The notes under the pieces are model-generated. The model did not search any database, was not told the origin of the DNA, and was given only the letters and a program-made list of their open reading frames with translations. The position numbers and the translations under genes are program-made. A DNA stretch of 64,000 nucleotides from Xanthomonas campestris pv. phormiicola (GTDB lineage Bacteria > Pseudomonadota > Gammaproteobacteria > Xanthomonadales > Xanthomonadaceae), in NCBI GenBank assembly GCA_025666215.1, contig CP102593.1:434001-498000 (forward strand). The letters are read 5' to 3'. Of this stretch, positions 7,138 through 16,879 are shown piece by piece (the stretch's first letter is position 1; the number at the start of each line of letters is the position of its first letter).

Positions 7138-8513
7138 GCCGCCAGCGCCGGCAGGCGCAGCACCACGCGCAGGCCGCCGAGCGCGGAGGCCTCGGCGTTG
7201 ATCGAGCCGCCGTGCGCCTCGGCGATGTTGCGGCAGATCGCCAGGCCCAGGCCGCTGCCGCCGCTGCCGCGGTTGCGCGAGGCCTCGGTGCGGTAGAAGC
7301 GTTCGAACAGGCGCTCGCGCTTGTCCGCGTCCACGCCCGGCGCGCTGTCCTCGACCACCAATTCCAGCACCGTGTCGCGACGCGCGCAGCTTACCCGCAC
7401 CGTGCCGCCGGCATCGGTGTAGCGCAGCGTGTTCTCCAGCAGGTTGCCGAGCAGTTGCTGCAGCCGGCGCTCGTCGCCGTCCACCTGCAGCGGGCCGGCG
7501 TCGATCTGCACCTGCAGCTGCAACGGCGCGGCGGCGAAGCGCGCCCGCACGCCGTCCAGCACGGTGCCCAGGATCACCGCCAGATCGACCGGCGCGCGCC
7601 GGTAGGCGAGCGCGCCGACGTCGGTCAGCGACACGTCGTACAGGTCCTCGATCAGTTTGCCGAGCTGGCCGACCTGCTGGTGCAGCGAGCCCAGCGTGGC
7701 CGGGGTCATCGGCCGGATGCCGTCCTGCAGCGCTTCCAGTTCGGCGCGCAGCACCGCCAGCGGCGTGCGCAGCTCGTGCGAGATGTCGGCCATGAACTCG
7801 CGCCGTGCGCGTTCGTTGTGTTCCAGCGCCTGCGCCAGCAGGTTGAAGTCGCGCGCCAGCTGGCCGAATTCGTCGCGCGCGCCGGTGTCGATGCGGGTGG
7901 CGTAATCGCCGGCAGCCAGGCGATGGGTGGCACCGGTGAGCCCACGCATGCGCCGCAGCAAGGCGCGCGACAGCAGCCAGCCGAGCAGCGCGGCGACCAG
8001 CAGCGAAGCGCTGCCGATCGTCCACCAGGCGCGTTGCTGCGCCGCATAGAAGCGCGCATCCTCCGCCGCCAGCACCTTCTGGAACGGCAGCATCGCCATC
8101 CAGCCGACGGTGCGGCCGGCGACCACCACCGGGCGCAGGATGTCGTTGCGGCCGACATCCGGATTGCCGATCACCGACTTGTAGTCCTTGTCGAGCACGG
8201 CGAAGCGGAACACCGCGCCGGTCTGGTCGGAGATCGGCGGCGGGCGCCGCGGCAGGCCGGGGCCGCGCTCCGGGCGCATCAAGACGAACCAGGCGTCGGG
8301 GTTGTCGCGCACGAAGTCCCAGTTGCCGTGCCGCGCGTACTCGGCCCTGACCCGCGGCAAGGTCTCCAGCATGCGTTGCACGCCCTGTTCGTTGAGGTAG
8401 TCCAGGAACTGGCGCTTGACGAAGACCTGCACGGCCATGCCGTTGATCAGCAGCACCGCCACGCACGCGGCGAGGATGGCGAGGAACAGCTTGGCGGTGA
8501 TGCCCAGTTTCAT
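7134..8513 (-). CDS. Sensor histidine kinase of the BaeS/SmeS type
   Basis: A 459-residue inner-membrane kinase. An N-terminal membrane segment (residues 6-30) is followed by a periplasmic sensor loop of about 140 residues, a second membrane segment (WTIGSASLLVAALLGWLLS), a HAMP linker, an H box with the phosphorylated His (FMADISHELRTPLAVL), and an ATPase domain with N box (LGNLLENTLRYTDAGG) and G2 (GSGLGLAICRNIAEAHGG). ATG 8513 was chosen because it precedes the first membrane segment directly and GGAGA lies upstream of it. The gene is coupled to its regulator by an ATGA overlap. The signal is unknown, though relatives respond to envelope stress and toxic compounds. Confidence 0.92.
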   Translation of the reverse strand: MKLGITAKLFLAILAACVAVLLINGMAVQVFVKRQFLDYLNEQGVQRMLETLPRVRAEYARHGNWDFVRDNPDAWFVLMRPERGPGLPRRPPPISDQTGAVFRFAVLDKDYKSVIGNPDVGRNDILRPVVVAGRTVGWMAMLPFQKVLAAEDARFYAAQQRAWWTIGSASLLVAALLGWLLSRALLRRMRGLTGATHRLAAGDYATRIDTGARDEFGQLARDFNLLAQALEHNERARREFMADISHELRTPLAVLRAELEALQDGIRPMTPATLGSLHQQVGQLGKLIEDLYDVSLTDVGALAYRRAPVDLAVILGTVLDGVRARFAAAPLQLQVQIDAGPLQVDGDERRLQQLLGNLLENTLRYTDAGGTVRVSCARRDTVLELVVEDSAPGVDADKRERLFERFYRTEASRNRGSGGSGLGLAICRNIAEAHGGSINAEASALGGLRVVLRLPALAA

Positions 8514-8672
8514 CGGAGAGACAATGCGCGACGCGGCGACGGGGATGCTGCGTATTAGCCGCGCCGCGGCAGGGGAAATCAAGCGAATCCGCACCGTTGC
8601 CGGCAATCTCCAAATTTGCTGCACATTCGCGCCGTAGCGTGGCCACATTCGGATAAACCGTGAGTTCGCCGC
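8514..8672. promoter_or_regulatory. Divergent promoter region with direct repeats
   Basis: This 159-bp gap drives the kinase/regulator pair leftward and the efflux operon rightward. CACATTCG occurs twice, at 8622-8629 and 8644-8651, exactly 22 bp (two helix turns) apart. Tandem half-sites with that spacing are typical of OmpR-family regulators, so this is a candidate operator for the adjacent regulator. Confidence 0.45.
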
Positions 8673-9872
8673 ATGCTGCCCGTCGTCGCCCGTCGCTTCC
8701 CCGTTTCGTCCTCGCGTTGGCTGCTGGCCATGGCCATCGCCGCAGCGGTCGCCGCATGTTCCTCCGAGCAGCCGCCGCAGCCGCCGCAGGCGCAGGTCGG
8801 CGTGCAGACGGTGAAGGCACAGCGGTTGGCGCTGGAGCAGACCCTGTCCGGCCGCACCGTGGCCTACATGACCTCGGAGGTGCGCCCGCAGGTGGCCGGC
8901 ATCATCCAGAAGCGGCTGTTCACCGAGGGCCAGGACGTCAAGGCCGGGCAGGTGCTGTACCAGATCGATCCGGCCAGCTACCAGGCCAGCTACGACAGCG
9001 CCAAGGGCGACCTGGCCGAGGCCGAGGCGGCGGTGCTGTCCTCCAAGCCGGAGGCCGAGCGCTACGCCAACCTGCTCAAGGTCGACGCGGTGAGCAAGCA
9101 GGACGCCGACGACGCCATCGCCACGCTGCGCCAGAACGAGGCGGCGGTGGCGGCGGCCAGGGCCTCGCTGCAGAGCGCGAAGATCAATCTCGACTACACC
9201 CGCATCAAGGCGCCGATCGCCGGCCGTATCGGCACGTCGACCTACACCCCGGGCGCGCTGGTGACCTCCGAGCAGGACACGGCGCTGACCACGATCAACC
9301 AGCTCGACCCCATCTACGTCGATGTCACCCAGACCAGCGCGCAACTGCTGGCGCTGCGCAAACAGCTCGATAGCGGTGTGCTGAAGGCGGTGGACGGCAA
9401 GGCAGTCGTGAAGATCGTGCTGGAGGATGGCAGCACCTACACGCATACCGGCACGCTGGAGTTCGTCGGGACCTTGGTGGACACCGGCACTGGCACCGTC
9501 ACCTTGCGTGCGGTGGTGCCCAACCCCGAGCGCCTGTTGCTGCCTGGCAGCTATGTACGCGCGCTGCTGCCGATGGCGATCAACGACAGCGCGATCCTGG
9601 TGCCACAGGGCGCGGTGACCCGCAATACCAAGGGCGAGGCCACCGTGAAGTTGGTCGGCAATGACGCCAAGGTGGTTGAACGGGTGGTGCAGGTCGGCGA
9701 CGCGATCAAGGACCAGTGGGTGGTGACCTCCGGGCTCAAGCCCGGCGAGAAACTGATCGTCGACGGTGGCAGCAAGGTTTCCGCCGGCCAGGCGGTGAAG
9801 GCCGAATCTGCCACCACGACCAGCGATGCTGCCGCGACCAAGACCGGTGCTGCCAGCACCAGGGTCGAGTAA
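8673..9872 (+). CDS. RND efflux periplasmic adaptor lipoprotein (AcrA/SmeA type)
   Basis: A 399-residue membrane fusion protein that bridges the inner-membrane RND pump and an outer-membrane channel. It starts with a lipoprotein signal whose lipobox Cys is near residue 27 (AIAAAVAACSSEQ). The order is a barrel-sandwich half motif (EVRPQVAGIIQKRLFTEGQ), a coiled-coil hairpin (residues about 95-165), the second lipoyl half (IKAPIAGRIG), and a beta-barrel with the family's VPQGAVTR region. ATG 8673 was chosen for the signal peptide. It is the first gene of a three-gene operon. Substrate is unknown; related pumps export several drug classes. Confidence 0.93.
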   Translation: MLPVVARRFPVSSSRWLLAMAIAAAVAACSSEQPPQPPQAQVGVQTVKAQRLALEQTLSGRTVAYMTSEVRPQVAGIIQKRLFTEGQDVKAGQVLYQIDPASYQASYDSAKGDLAEAEAAVLSSKPEAERYANLLKVDAVSKQDADDAIATLRQNEAAVAAARASLQSAKINLDYTRIKAPIAGRIGTSTYTPGALVTSEQDTALTTINQLDPIYVDVTQTSAQLLALRKQLDSGVLKAVDGKAVVKIVLEDGSTYTHTGTLEFVGTLVDTGTGTVTLRAVVPNPERLLLPGSYVRALLPMAINDSAILVPQGAVTRNTKGEATVKLVGNDAKVVERVVQVGDAIKDQWVVTSGLKPGEKLIVDGGSKVSAGQAVKAESATTTSDAAATKTGAASTRVE

Positions 9873-9881
9873 GGAACCGCC

Positions 9882-12800
9882 ATGGCTCGTTTCTTCATCG
9901 ACCGCCCGATCTTCGCCTGGGTCATCGCGATCGTCATCACGCTGGCCGGCATGCTGGCGGTGTTCACGCTGCCGGTGGAGCAGTATCCGAACATCGCCCC
10001 GCCGAGCGTCTCGATCCGCGCCACCTACACTGGCGCCTCGGCCGAGACCGTCGAGAACGCGGTCACCCAGGTGATCGAGCAGAACATGACCGGTCTGGAC
10101 AGCCTGCTGTACATGTCCTCCAGCAGTTCGTCCGCGGGCAGCTCACAGGTGACCCTGACCTTCGCCTCCGGTACCGACCCGTACATCGCCCAGGTACAGG
10201 TGCAGAACAAGCTGCAGCAGGCCGAGTCGATGCTGCCCGACACGGCGCAGAGTACCGGCGTCACGGTGACCAAGTCGTCCGGCAGCATCTTCATGGTGCT
10301 GGCCTTCACGTCGGACAACGGCAGCATGAACGGCACCGACATCGCCGACTACATGGTGTCCACGCTGCAGGATCCGGTCAGCCGCGTTTCCGGTGTCGGC
10401 AATGTGCAGGTGATGGGTTCGCAGTATGCGATGCGCATCTGGCTCGACCCGGAAAAGCTGCGCACCTACTTGCTGATGCCGTCTGATGTGACCAGCGCGA
10501 TCACCGCGCAGAACGCCGATGTGTCCTCCGGTTCACTCGGCGCGCTGCCGGCAGTCGAGGGTCAGGCGTTGAGCGCCACGGTGACTTCACGCAGCCGCCT
10601 GCAGACCGTGGACCAGTTCAAGGCGATCGTGGTCAAGTCCGACAGCAGTGGTGCGAAGGTGCTGCTGTCGGATGTGGCGCGGGTAGAGTTGGGTAGCGAG
10701 TCGTACTCGGCCGTCAGCCAGTTCGACGGTAAGCCTGCCGCCGGCATGGGCATCGAACTGGGCTCGGGTGCCAACGCACTGGATGTATCCGAAGCGGTCG
10801 ATGCCAGGCTCAAGGAACTGGCGCCGTACTTCCCCACCGGATTGAGCTACCACGTTGCCTACAGCACCACGCCGTTCGTGCGGATCTCGATCGAGGAGGT
10901 GGTCAAGACCTTGATCGAGGCGATCGTGCTGGTGATCGCGATCATGTACCTGTTCCTGCAGAACTGGCGGGTGACGTTGATCCCGGCGGTCGCCGTGCCG
11001 GTGGTGCTGATGGGCACGTTCGGGGTGCTGTCGCTGCTGGGCTACTCGATCAACACGTTGTCGATGTTCGGCATGGTGCTGGCGATCGGCCTGCTGGTGG
11101 ACGATGCGATCGTGGTGGTGGAGAACGTCGAGCGGCTGATGAGCGAGGAGGGGCTGTCGCCGTATGAGGCCACGCGCAAATCGATGGGCCAGATCACCGG
11201 TGCACTGGTCGGCATCGCGCTGGTGCTGACCGCGGTGTTCCTGCCGATGGCGTTCTTCGGCGGCTCCACTGGCGCGATCTACCGCCAGTTCTCGGTAACG
11301 ATTGCTTCGGCGATGATCCTGTCGGTGCTGGTGGCGATGACGCTGACCCCGGCGCTGTGCGCGACGATCCTGATCCCGGTCGAGAAAGGCGGCCACGTCA
11401 CCACCAAGGGGCCGCTGGGACGCTTCTTCGCGTGGTTCAACGAGCGCTTCGACCGCGTCGGGCGTCGCTATCACCGCGGCGTGAAGCACGTGACTGGGCA
11501 CCGCAAGCTGGGCGTGCTCGCCTATGCGGTGATCCTGCTGGTGATGGGCCTGCTGTTCTGGCGCCTGCCCACCTCGTTCCTGCCCGAAGAGGACCAGGGC
11601 ATGCTGATGGTGCAGATCAAGCTGCCTTCCGGCGCTACCCAACAGCAGACGCTGAAGGTGATCAATCAGGTTGCCGACTACGTGCGCGAGCAGCCGGAGG
11701 TCGCATCGGTGATGGCGGTGGCCGGTTTCAGCACCGGCGGCAGTGGCCAGAACTCGGGCATGGGTTTCGTGCGTCTGAAGGACTGGAGCGAACGCGATGC
11801 CGACGCTGCCTCGATCGGCATGCGTGTCACCCGCGCGATGACGCAGAAGTTCCGCGACGCGCAGATCTTCGCGATTGCGCCATCCGGTATCCCAGGACTG
11901 GGGCAGAGCGCCGGCTTCACATTCGAGCTGCAGGATCTGGGCGGCGCCGGTCACGAAGCGCTGGTATCGGCGCGGCAGCAGTTGTTGGCGCTGGCGGCCA
12001 AGAACGACAAGCTGCAATCGGTGCGCTACGGCAGCCTGGAGGATGCACCGACCTTCGACATCAAGATCGACGATGCCAAGGCCGGCGCGTTGAGCCTGGC
12101 GCAGAGCGACATCAATAGCACGTTGTCGACCGCACTGGGCAGCACCTACGTCAACGACTTCATCAACCGTGGCCGGATCAAGAAGGTCTACGTGCAGGGT
12201 GAGGCGCAGGCGCGAATGCTGCCGCAGGACATCGGCCGCTGGTCGGTGCTCAACAGCAGCGATGCGATGGTGCCGTTCTCGGCCTTCGCCACCACCGGCT
12301 GGAGCTATGCACCGGCCTCGCTGGCGCGCTTCAACGGTTCTGCGTCGATGGAGCTCAGCGGCGAGCCTGCCAGCGGCGTCAGCTCGGGTACCGCGATGAC
12401 CGAGATGGCGGCGTTGGTGAAGCAGCTGCCGAGCGGCTTTGGTTATGCGTGGTCCGGCCTGTCCTATCAGGAACAGCAATCCGGGGCGCAGGCGCTGCTG
12501 CTGTACGCGGTCTCGCTGCTGGTCGTGTTCCTGTGCCTGGCGGCGTTGTATGAGAGTTGGTCGATCCCGTTCTCGGTGATGCTGGCGGTGCCGATCGGCA
12601 TCCTCGGCGCGCTGCTGTTCACCACGCTGCGCGGGCTGGAGAACGACGTGTACTTCCAGGTTGGCTTGCTTGCCAGCGTCGGTCTGGCAGCCAAGAACGG
12701 CATCCTGATCGTCGAGTTCGCCAAGGAGCTGGAGGAGCAGGGCAAGCCGTTGGTCGCCGCCACGTTGGAAGCCGCACGTCTGCGTCTGCGTCCGATCCTG

Positions 12801-13031
12801 ATGACCTCACTGGCGTTCATGCTCGGCGTGCTGCCGCTGGTGGTCAGCAGCGGCGCCGGTTCGGGTAGTCGCCATTCGCTTGGCACCGGCGTGCTTGGCG
12901 GCACTTTGGCCTCGACCACGCTGGGCATCTTCTTCGTCCCGTTGTTCTACGTGATTGTGCGCAGCCTGTTCCCCGGGAGGACCGCTCCCGGCAACGGCAA
13001 GGCCGCCATGCACGAGGAGGTGACCCCGTGA
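9882..13031 (+). CDS. RND multidrug efflux transporter (AcrB/SmeB type)
   Basis: A 1049-residue inner-membrane pump of the HAE1 family, the usual length. It opens with FFIDRPIFAWVIAIVITLAG, the first membrane helix, and shows the proton-relay Asp pair in LAIGLLVDDAIVVVENVER on helix 4. The repeated second half contains GMLMVQIKLP and LLASVGLAAKNGILIVEFAKE. It uses the proton gradient to move amphiphilic compounds from the periplasm or membrane into the channel. It starts 9 bp after the adaptor and its stop touches the channel gene, so the three are one operon. The specific substrates cannot be read from sequence. Confidence 0.95.
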   Translation: MARFFIDRPIFAWVIAIVITLAGMLAVFTLPVEQYPNIAPPSVSIRATYTGASAETVENAVTQVIEQNMTGLDSLLYMSSSSSSAGSSQVTLTFASGTDPYIAQVQVQNKLQQAESMLPDTAQSTGVTVTKSSGSIFMVLAFTSDNGSMNGTDIADYMVSTLQDPVSRVSGVGNVQVMGSQYAMRIWLDPEKLRTYLLMPSDVTSAITAQNADVSSGSLGALPAVEGQALSATVTSRSRLQTVDQFKAIVVKSDSSGAKVLLSDVARVELGSESYSAVSQFDGKPAAGMGIELGSGANALDVSEAVDARLKELAPYFPTGLSYHVAYSTTPFVRISIEEVVKTLIEAIVLVIAIMYLFLQNWRVTLIPAVAVPVVLMGTFGVLSLLGYSINTLSMFGMVLAIGLLVDDAIVVVENVERLMSEEGLSPYEATRKSMGQITGALVGIALVLTAVFLPMAFFGGSTGAIYRQFSVTIASAMILSVLVAMTLTPALCATILIPVEKGGHVTTKGPLGRFFAWFNERFDRVGRRYHRGVKHVTGHRKLGVLAYAVILLVMGLLFWRLPTSFLPEEDQGMLMVQIKLPSGATQQQTLKVINQVADYVREQPEVASVMAVAGFSTGGSGQNSGMGFVRLKDWSERDADAASIGMRVTRAMTQKFRDAQIFAIAPSGIPGLGQSAGFTFELQDLGGAGHEALVSARQQLLALAAKNDKLQSVRYGSLEDAPTFDIKIDDAKAGALSLAQSDINSTLSTALGSTYVNDFINRGRIKKVYVQGEAQARMLPQDIGRWSVLNSSDAMVPFSAFATTGWSYAPASLARFNGSASMELSGEPASGVSSGTAMTEMAALVKQLPSGFGYAWSGLSYQEQQSGAQALLLYAVSLLVVFLCLAALYESWSIPFSVMLAVPIGILGALLFTTLRGLENDVYFQVGLLASVGLAAKNGILIVEFAKELEEQGKPLVAATLEAARLRLRPILMTSLAFMLGVLPLVVSSGAGSGSRHSLGTGVLGGTLASTTLGIFFVPLFYVIVRSLFPGRTAPGNGKAAMHEEVTP

Positions 13032-14470
13032 TGCGCGTCCGCGTCCCCCGCCTGGCGCTGGCGAGCGCCTGCGCCGTCGCGCTGGCCGGCTGCGCCAGCA
13101 CGGCGCCGCGCTACCAGCGTCCGGCCGCGCCGGTGCCGGAGCAGTTCCGCGACGCCCCGGCCGGCGCTGCCGCCGCCGCCGCGGTGGCGGCGCTGGACTG
13201 GCGCCAGGTGTTCCTGGACCAGCGCCTGCAGAAGGTGATCGCGCTGGCGCTGGACAACAACCGCGACCTGCGCGTGGCCGTGCTCAACATCGACAAGGCG
13301 CGTGCCGAATACCGGATCCAGCGTGCCGATCTGTTCCCGAGCATCACCGCCAGCGGCAGCCAGACCAACGAGGGCGCGCGGTCGGGTGGGCAGTCGCAGG
13401 TCAGCCGCAGCGCCAGCGCCGAGGTCGGCGTCAGCAGCTGGGAGCTGGACCTGTTCGGGCGCATCCGCAGCCTCAAGAACGAGGCGCTGGAAACCTACCT
13501 GGCGACCGAGCAGACGCAGCGCGACACCCGCTTGAGCCTGGTCGCCGAGGTCGCCGGCGACTGGCTCGCTGTAGCCGCCGACCAGCAGTTGCTGGCGTTG
13601 GCCAAGCAGACCCTGGAGAGCCAGCGCAAGACCCTGGAGCTGACCGAGCGCAAGCACGAGCAGGGCGTGGTCTCCGGCGTCGACCTGGCCTCGGTACAGG
13701 CCAGCGTGGAGCGCGCGCGCGCCGACCTGGCCAGCTACAGCACCTCGGTGGCGCAGGCGCGCAATGCGCTGGAACTGGTGGTCGGTGCGCCGCTGCCCGA
13801 GCAACTGCTGCCGGGCCCGGCTGCCGGCGCCGACGTAGTGGCCCTGGCGCCGCTGCCGGCGGCACTGTCCTCCACGGCGCTGCTGCAGCGCCCGGACGTG
13901 CTGTACGCCGAGCACACGCTCAAGGCTGCCAACGCCGATGTCGGCGCGGCGCGCGCGGCGTTCTTCCCGACCATCTCGCTGACCACCTCGGCCGGGCGCA
14001 GCAGCGATCAGCTGTCCGACCTGTTCAAGGGCGCCGGCAGCCGTACCTGGTCGTTCGTGCCGAGCATCAGCATCCCGATCTTCCAGGGTGGAGAGCTCAA
14101 GGCCGAACTGGATCAGGCAAAGATCAGCAGGAACATCTACGTGGCCGACTACGAGAAGGCGATCCAGAGCGCCTTCAGCGAGGTCGCCGACGCGCTCGCC
14201 GAGCGCGCGCATGTAGACGAGCAGCTCGATGCCCAGCGCGCCTACGTCGACGCGACCCGGCGCAGCTACGAGTTGAGCGATGCGCGCTACCGCAACGGCG
14301 TGGACAGCTACCTGGACGCGCTGACCTCGCAGCGCTCGTACTACAGCGCACAGCAGGACCTGATCACCCTGCGCCTGACCGAGGCCAGCAACCGCGTCGC
14401 CCTGTACAAAGTGCTGGGCGGCGGCGCCGACGCGCAGAGCGATGCGCCGATGGCCGACGCGGGACGTTAG
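13031..14470 (+). CDS. Outer-membrane efflux channel lipoprotein (OprM/SmeC, NodT family)
   Basis: A 479-residue TolC-like outer membrane factor. The lipobox Cys lies in ALAGCAST near residue 20, and two OEP repeats follow, with the family's tandem Asn/Asp motif ALDNNRDLRVAVLNIDKARAE and YRNGVDSYLDALTSQRSYY in the second repeat. It forms the trimeric exit duct for the upstream RND pump. ATG 13031 overlaps the pump stop as TGATG; a GTG at 13028 is also possible. The overlap shows translational coupling. Confidence 0.93.
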   Translation: MRVRVPRLALASACAVALAGCASTAPRYQRPAAPVPEQFRDAPAGAAAAAAVAALDWRQVFLDQRLQKVIALALDNNRDLRVAVLNIDKARAEYRIQRADLFPSITASGSQTNEGARSGGQSQVSRSASAEVGVSSWELDLFGRIRSLKNEALETYLATEQTQRDTRLSLVAEVAGDWLAVAADQQLLALAKQTLESQRKTLELTERKHEQGVVSGVDLASVQASVERARADLASYSTSVAQARNALELVVGAPLPEQLLPGPAAGADVVALAPLPAALSSTALLQRPDVLYAEHTLKAANADVGAARAAFFPTISLTTSAGRSSDQLSDLFKGAGSRTWSFVPSISIPIFQGGELKAELDQAKISRNIYVADYEKAIQSAFSEVADALAERAHVDEQLDAQRAYVDATRRSYELSDARYRNGVDSYLDALTSQRSYYSAQQDLITLRLTEASNRVALYKVLGGGADAQSDAPMADAGR

Positions 14471-14507
14471 CGCGTCCCCGACTCCGGTACTCGCAGTTCG
14501 CGCAATG

Positions 14508-14537
14508 TTGTGGGAGCGGCTGAAGTCGCTCCCACAA
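14508..14537. terminator. REP-like hairpin between convergent genes
   Basis: TTGTGGGAGCG and CGCTCCCACAA form an 11-bp perfect stem around an 8-base loop. It sits between the converging channel and lipase genes and could terminate both transcripts, although no T-run follows. It is one complete unit of the window-wide REP family. Confidence 0.6.
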
Positions 14538-14643
14538 AACACATCAGACTTCACCGGGCCTGCAGTGTCCGTTGCAGCCGCTTTTGCCAATCCCTAATCG
14601 CGGCTTTCCGCAGCCGAATGGCTGGTCATACCAGACCCGCCCC

Positions 14644-16608
14644 TCACCGCGCCGCGTTGGCGTTCATCGTCGCGTTGCGGCTGGCATCCAGATACTGCGC
14701 CGGATCGCGCATGCCGGTGGTGTGGCACTGGCCGGTGGTGTGGCCGCGGTTGATCCCGCCCGGCAGCTGCGCGTTGACCTGCTCGACCACGCCGTCCTCC
14801 GGATCGTCCAGCACCAGGTCCGAGGCCGCGTTGCAGTAGTCGTTGGTGTACCAGTTGGTCTTGGCGAAGGAGGTGGTGTAGTAGTTGACCAGCGCCCGCG
14901 CCGAGGTCGGGATGCCGGCCAGCCACGCCTTGGCGCCGTCGTAGGTCATGTCGCTGTTGCTGCCGCAGCCCACGCCGAACCACGAGCCCACCGTGGCCAG
15001 GATGCCGGACAGGTTGGTGCCCTGGTACGGCGTGCCCACCGACTGCATGACGCGCCCGCCGCTGGCGTTGTCCAGGCCGCTCCAGTAGTAGCTGTACAGA
15101 TGCAGCGCGGCCATGCCGCCCTGGCTGTGCGCCACCGTGCCGAACGAATTCCATTGGCTGCCGAACTGGCCCAGCAGCTGCGCGAACTGGTCGTTGCTGC
15201 GGTTCTGGTTGGCGTCCAGGAAGGTCGAGGCGTTGCTGAACTGCGCCACCGGCCACACCCCGCCCGAGCAGTAGCCATGCACCAGCACCAGCCGCTGGTC
15301 GGTCGCCTGCGCTTGCGCATCGGTCGCCGCGCGCTGCAGCGCGGCCGGTCGCTCGCCCATGCGCATGCTGGCGTCGATCGCGCCGCCGCGCGCCACGCTG
15401 CTGCGGCGCAGGGCCGGCAGGCTCAGCGCCAGCGTGTCGCGCGTGGCCAGCAGCACGAAATGGTCCGGGTCCTCGATGCGCAGGTTGCGCAGCGTGAACG
15501 GCGCACGCGCGCCGGCACGGACGATCCAGCGTTCGTCCACGCTCAGCGGCAGGCGTCCGTTCTGCGGCGCGAGCATGCCGCCGAGCCAGGCGACCGGCAC
15601 GGCGCTGCCATCGCGGCCGGTGCCCCACAGTTCGCCGAGCACGCGGTAATGCGCCGGCGCCTTGCCGTCGGCGCTGACCGGGATCGGCAGCGACAGGCGG
15701 GTGCCATCCTGCGCGCTGGCCGTCACCGCGTCGGCGGCGATGCGCAACGTGGTGTCGAGTACCGGCAGCACGTGTTCGGCGGTCCGCACGAAGCTCTGGC
15801 CGGCCGCATCCTCGCCATGCACCACCACCTGCGCGAGATAGCTGCCGGGGACCTTCGCCGGGAAATCGCCGGCATAGATGCCGTCGCCGGCGGCGCCGTC
15901 GCCGTGGCGGCCGTCGTCGGCCATCGGCCATTGCGTCACCGTGCCGTCGGGCGCGGTCACGCGCAGCTGCGCATCGCGGATGCGCCCGGCAGTGGCGCCG
16001 AGCGCGGTGGCGCCGTGTTCGTCGCTGCCGCCGAGCATCGCGGTCAGGCCGATGCGCTGGCCGCTGTGCAACTGCCGGCGATCGCTGGGATAGGACGCCA
16101 GCTGGGTGCGCGCATCGCCTTCCATCAACAGGTAGCCGCGTTGCGCGGCGCTGCCGTCGGCGCGCAGGGTCAGCGTCCAGCTGCCGTTGGCGGCGCTGTC
16201 CACGCGGTACTCGCGCGCCGGCAGCGCGGTATCGCCGCTGCCCAGGCGGGTGGCGACGGCGTTCGGCACGACGGCGGCGGCGCTGGTGCGTGCGTTCGCC
16301 GCACCGGGCGCATGCAACTGCGGTTGCCAGTCGTGCGTGCCGGACAGCAGCACGAAGCGCAACTTGCCGTTTTCCACGGGCAGCGTCGCCTGCCATTGCG
16401 CCGCCTCGCCGCTGCGCGCGGAAGCGAATTCCACCGGCAGCAGCGCACTCTTGGACAGGATCGCCGCCTCGGCCGGCGCCGGCGCGCGCATCTGCGCGAA
16501 TTCCTCGGGTGGACCGGCCAATTGCTTGGGGACCAGCTCGGCCGCATGCGCGAACATGGGCGACAGCAGCAGCGTGGACAGCAGGGACAGCGTCGGTAGC
16601 GTCGACAT
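14644..16608 (-). CDS. Secreted alpha/beta-hydrolase, lipase-like
   Basis: A 654-residue exported protein. Residues 1-25 are a signal peptide ending AHA. The first 350 residues are beta-rich, with a choice-of-anchor or Big-like segment (LRVTAPDGTVTQWPMADDGRHGDGAAGDGIYAG). The C-terminal part is a hydrolase: LVLVHGYCSGGVWPV forms the oxyanion region and VAHSQGGMAAL holds the nucleophile Ser in AHSQG; later GDPEDG-like Asp and the final GHTTGQCHTTGM His would complete the triad. ATG 16608 has AAGGAGAG nine bases upstream. It probably acts outside the cell on lipids or polyesters after type II export (inferred). Confidence 0.8.
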   Translation of the reverse strand: MSTLPTLSLLSTLLLSPMFAHAAELVPKQLAGPPEEFAQMRAPAPAEAAILSKSALLPVEFASARSGEAAQWQATLPVENGKLRFVLLSGTHDWQPQLHAPGAANARTSAAAVVPNAVATRLGSGDTALPAREYRVDSAANGSWTLTLRADGSAAQRGYLLMEGDARTQLASYPSDRRQLHSGQRIGLTAMLGGSDEHGATALGATAGRIRDAQLRVTAPDGTVTQWPMADDGRHGDGAAGDGIYAGDFPAKVPGSYLAQVVVHGEDAAGQSFVRTAEHVLPVLDTTLRIAADAVTASAQDGTRLSLPIPVSADGKAPAHYRVLGELWGTGRDGSAVPVAWLGGMLAPQNGRLPLSVDERWIVRAGARAPFTLRNLRIEDPDHFVLLATRDTLALSLPALRRSSVARGGAIDASMRMGERPAALQRAATDAQAQATDQRLVLVHGYCSGGVWPVAQFSNASTFLDANQNRSNDQFAQLLGQFGSQWNSFGTVAHSQGGMAALHLYSYYWSGLDNASGGRVMQSVGTPYQGTNLSGILATVGSWFGVGCGSNSDMTYDGAKAWLAGIPTSARALVNYYTTSFAKTNWYTNDYCNAASDLVLDDPEDGVVEQVNAQLPGGINRGHTTGQCHTTGMRDPAQYLDASRNATMNANAAR

Positions 16609-16650
16609 GGCGGCTCTCTCCTTGAACAGTGCGAAGCCGGACAGTGCGCC

Positions 16651-16674
16651 GATCGCGATCGCGATCGCGATCGC
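16651..16674. repeat. Four tandem GATCGC units
   Basis: Four perfect copies of the hexamer GATCGC lie 43 bp upstream of the secreted hydrolase start, in its presumed leader or promoter. The run has eight Dam-type GATC strands and is self-complementary at every step. Confidence 0.85.
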
Positions 16675-16879
16675 GACCGCACGCCTGCGCAGCGGATGCA
16701 GCGCCCCCTCGCCGCGACGTGACTGCGTTATACCCCGCCACCATGACAGTTCCACGATGCGCTGCAGCACCGCCGTGCGTGCTGCGCTGTGGTACGGCCG
16801 CGGCGGATGGTCTAGTGTCTGCGCTGGGGCGGCACCGCGGTGCCGGCGGGGATGCTGGAACAGCCAGGGGGATGTCCGG

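Noticed and set aside
6454..8820. A 788-residue frame reading through regulator and beyond
   Set aside because: Only the last 227 residues have protein-like sequence; the rest is out of frame with the real kinase gene.
10587..12479. A 630-residue frame opposite the RND pump
   Set aside because: His/Arg/Gln-rich shadow of the strongly supported pump gene.
16609..16770. Longer N terminus of the secreted hydrolase with a helix AVAIAIAIAIGALSG
   Set aside because: That helix is just the GATCGC repeat read in frame; the signal peptide and ribosome site support ATG 16608.
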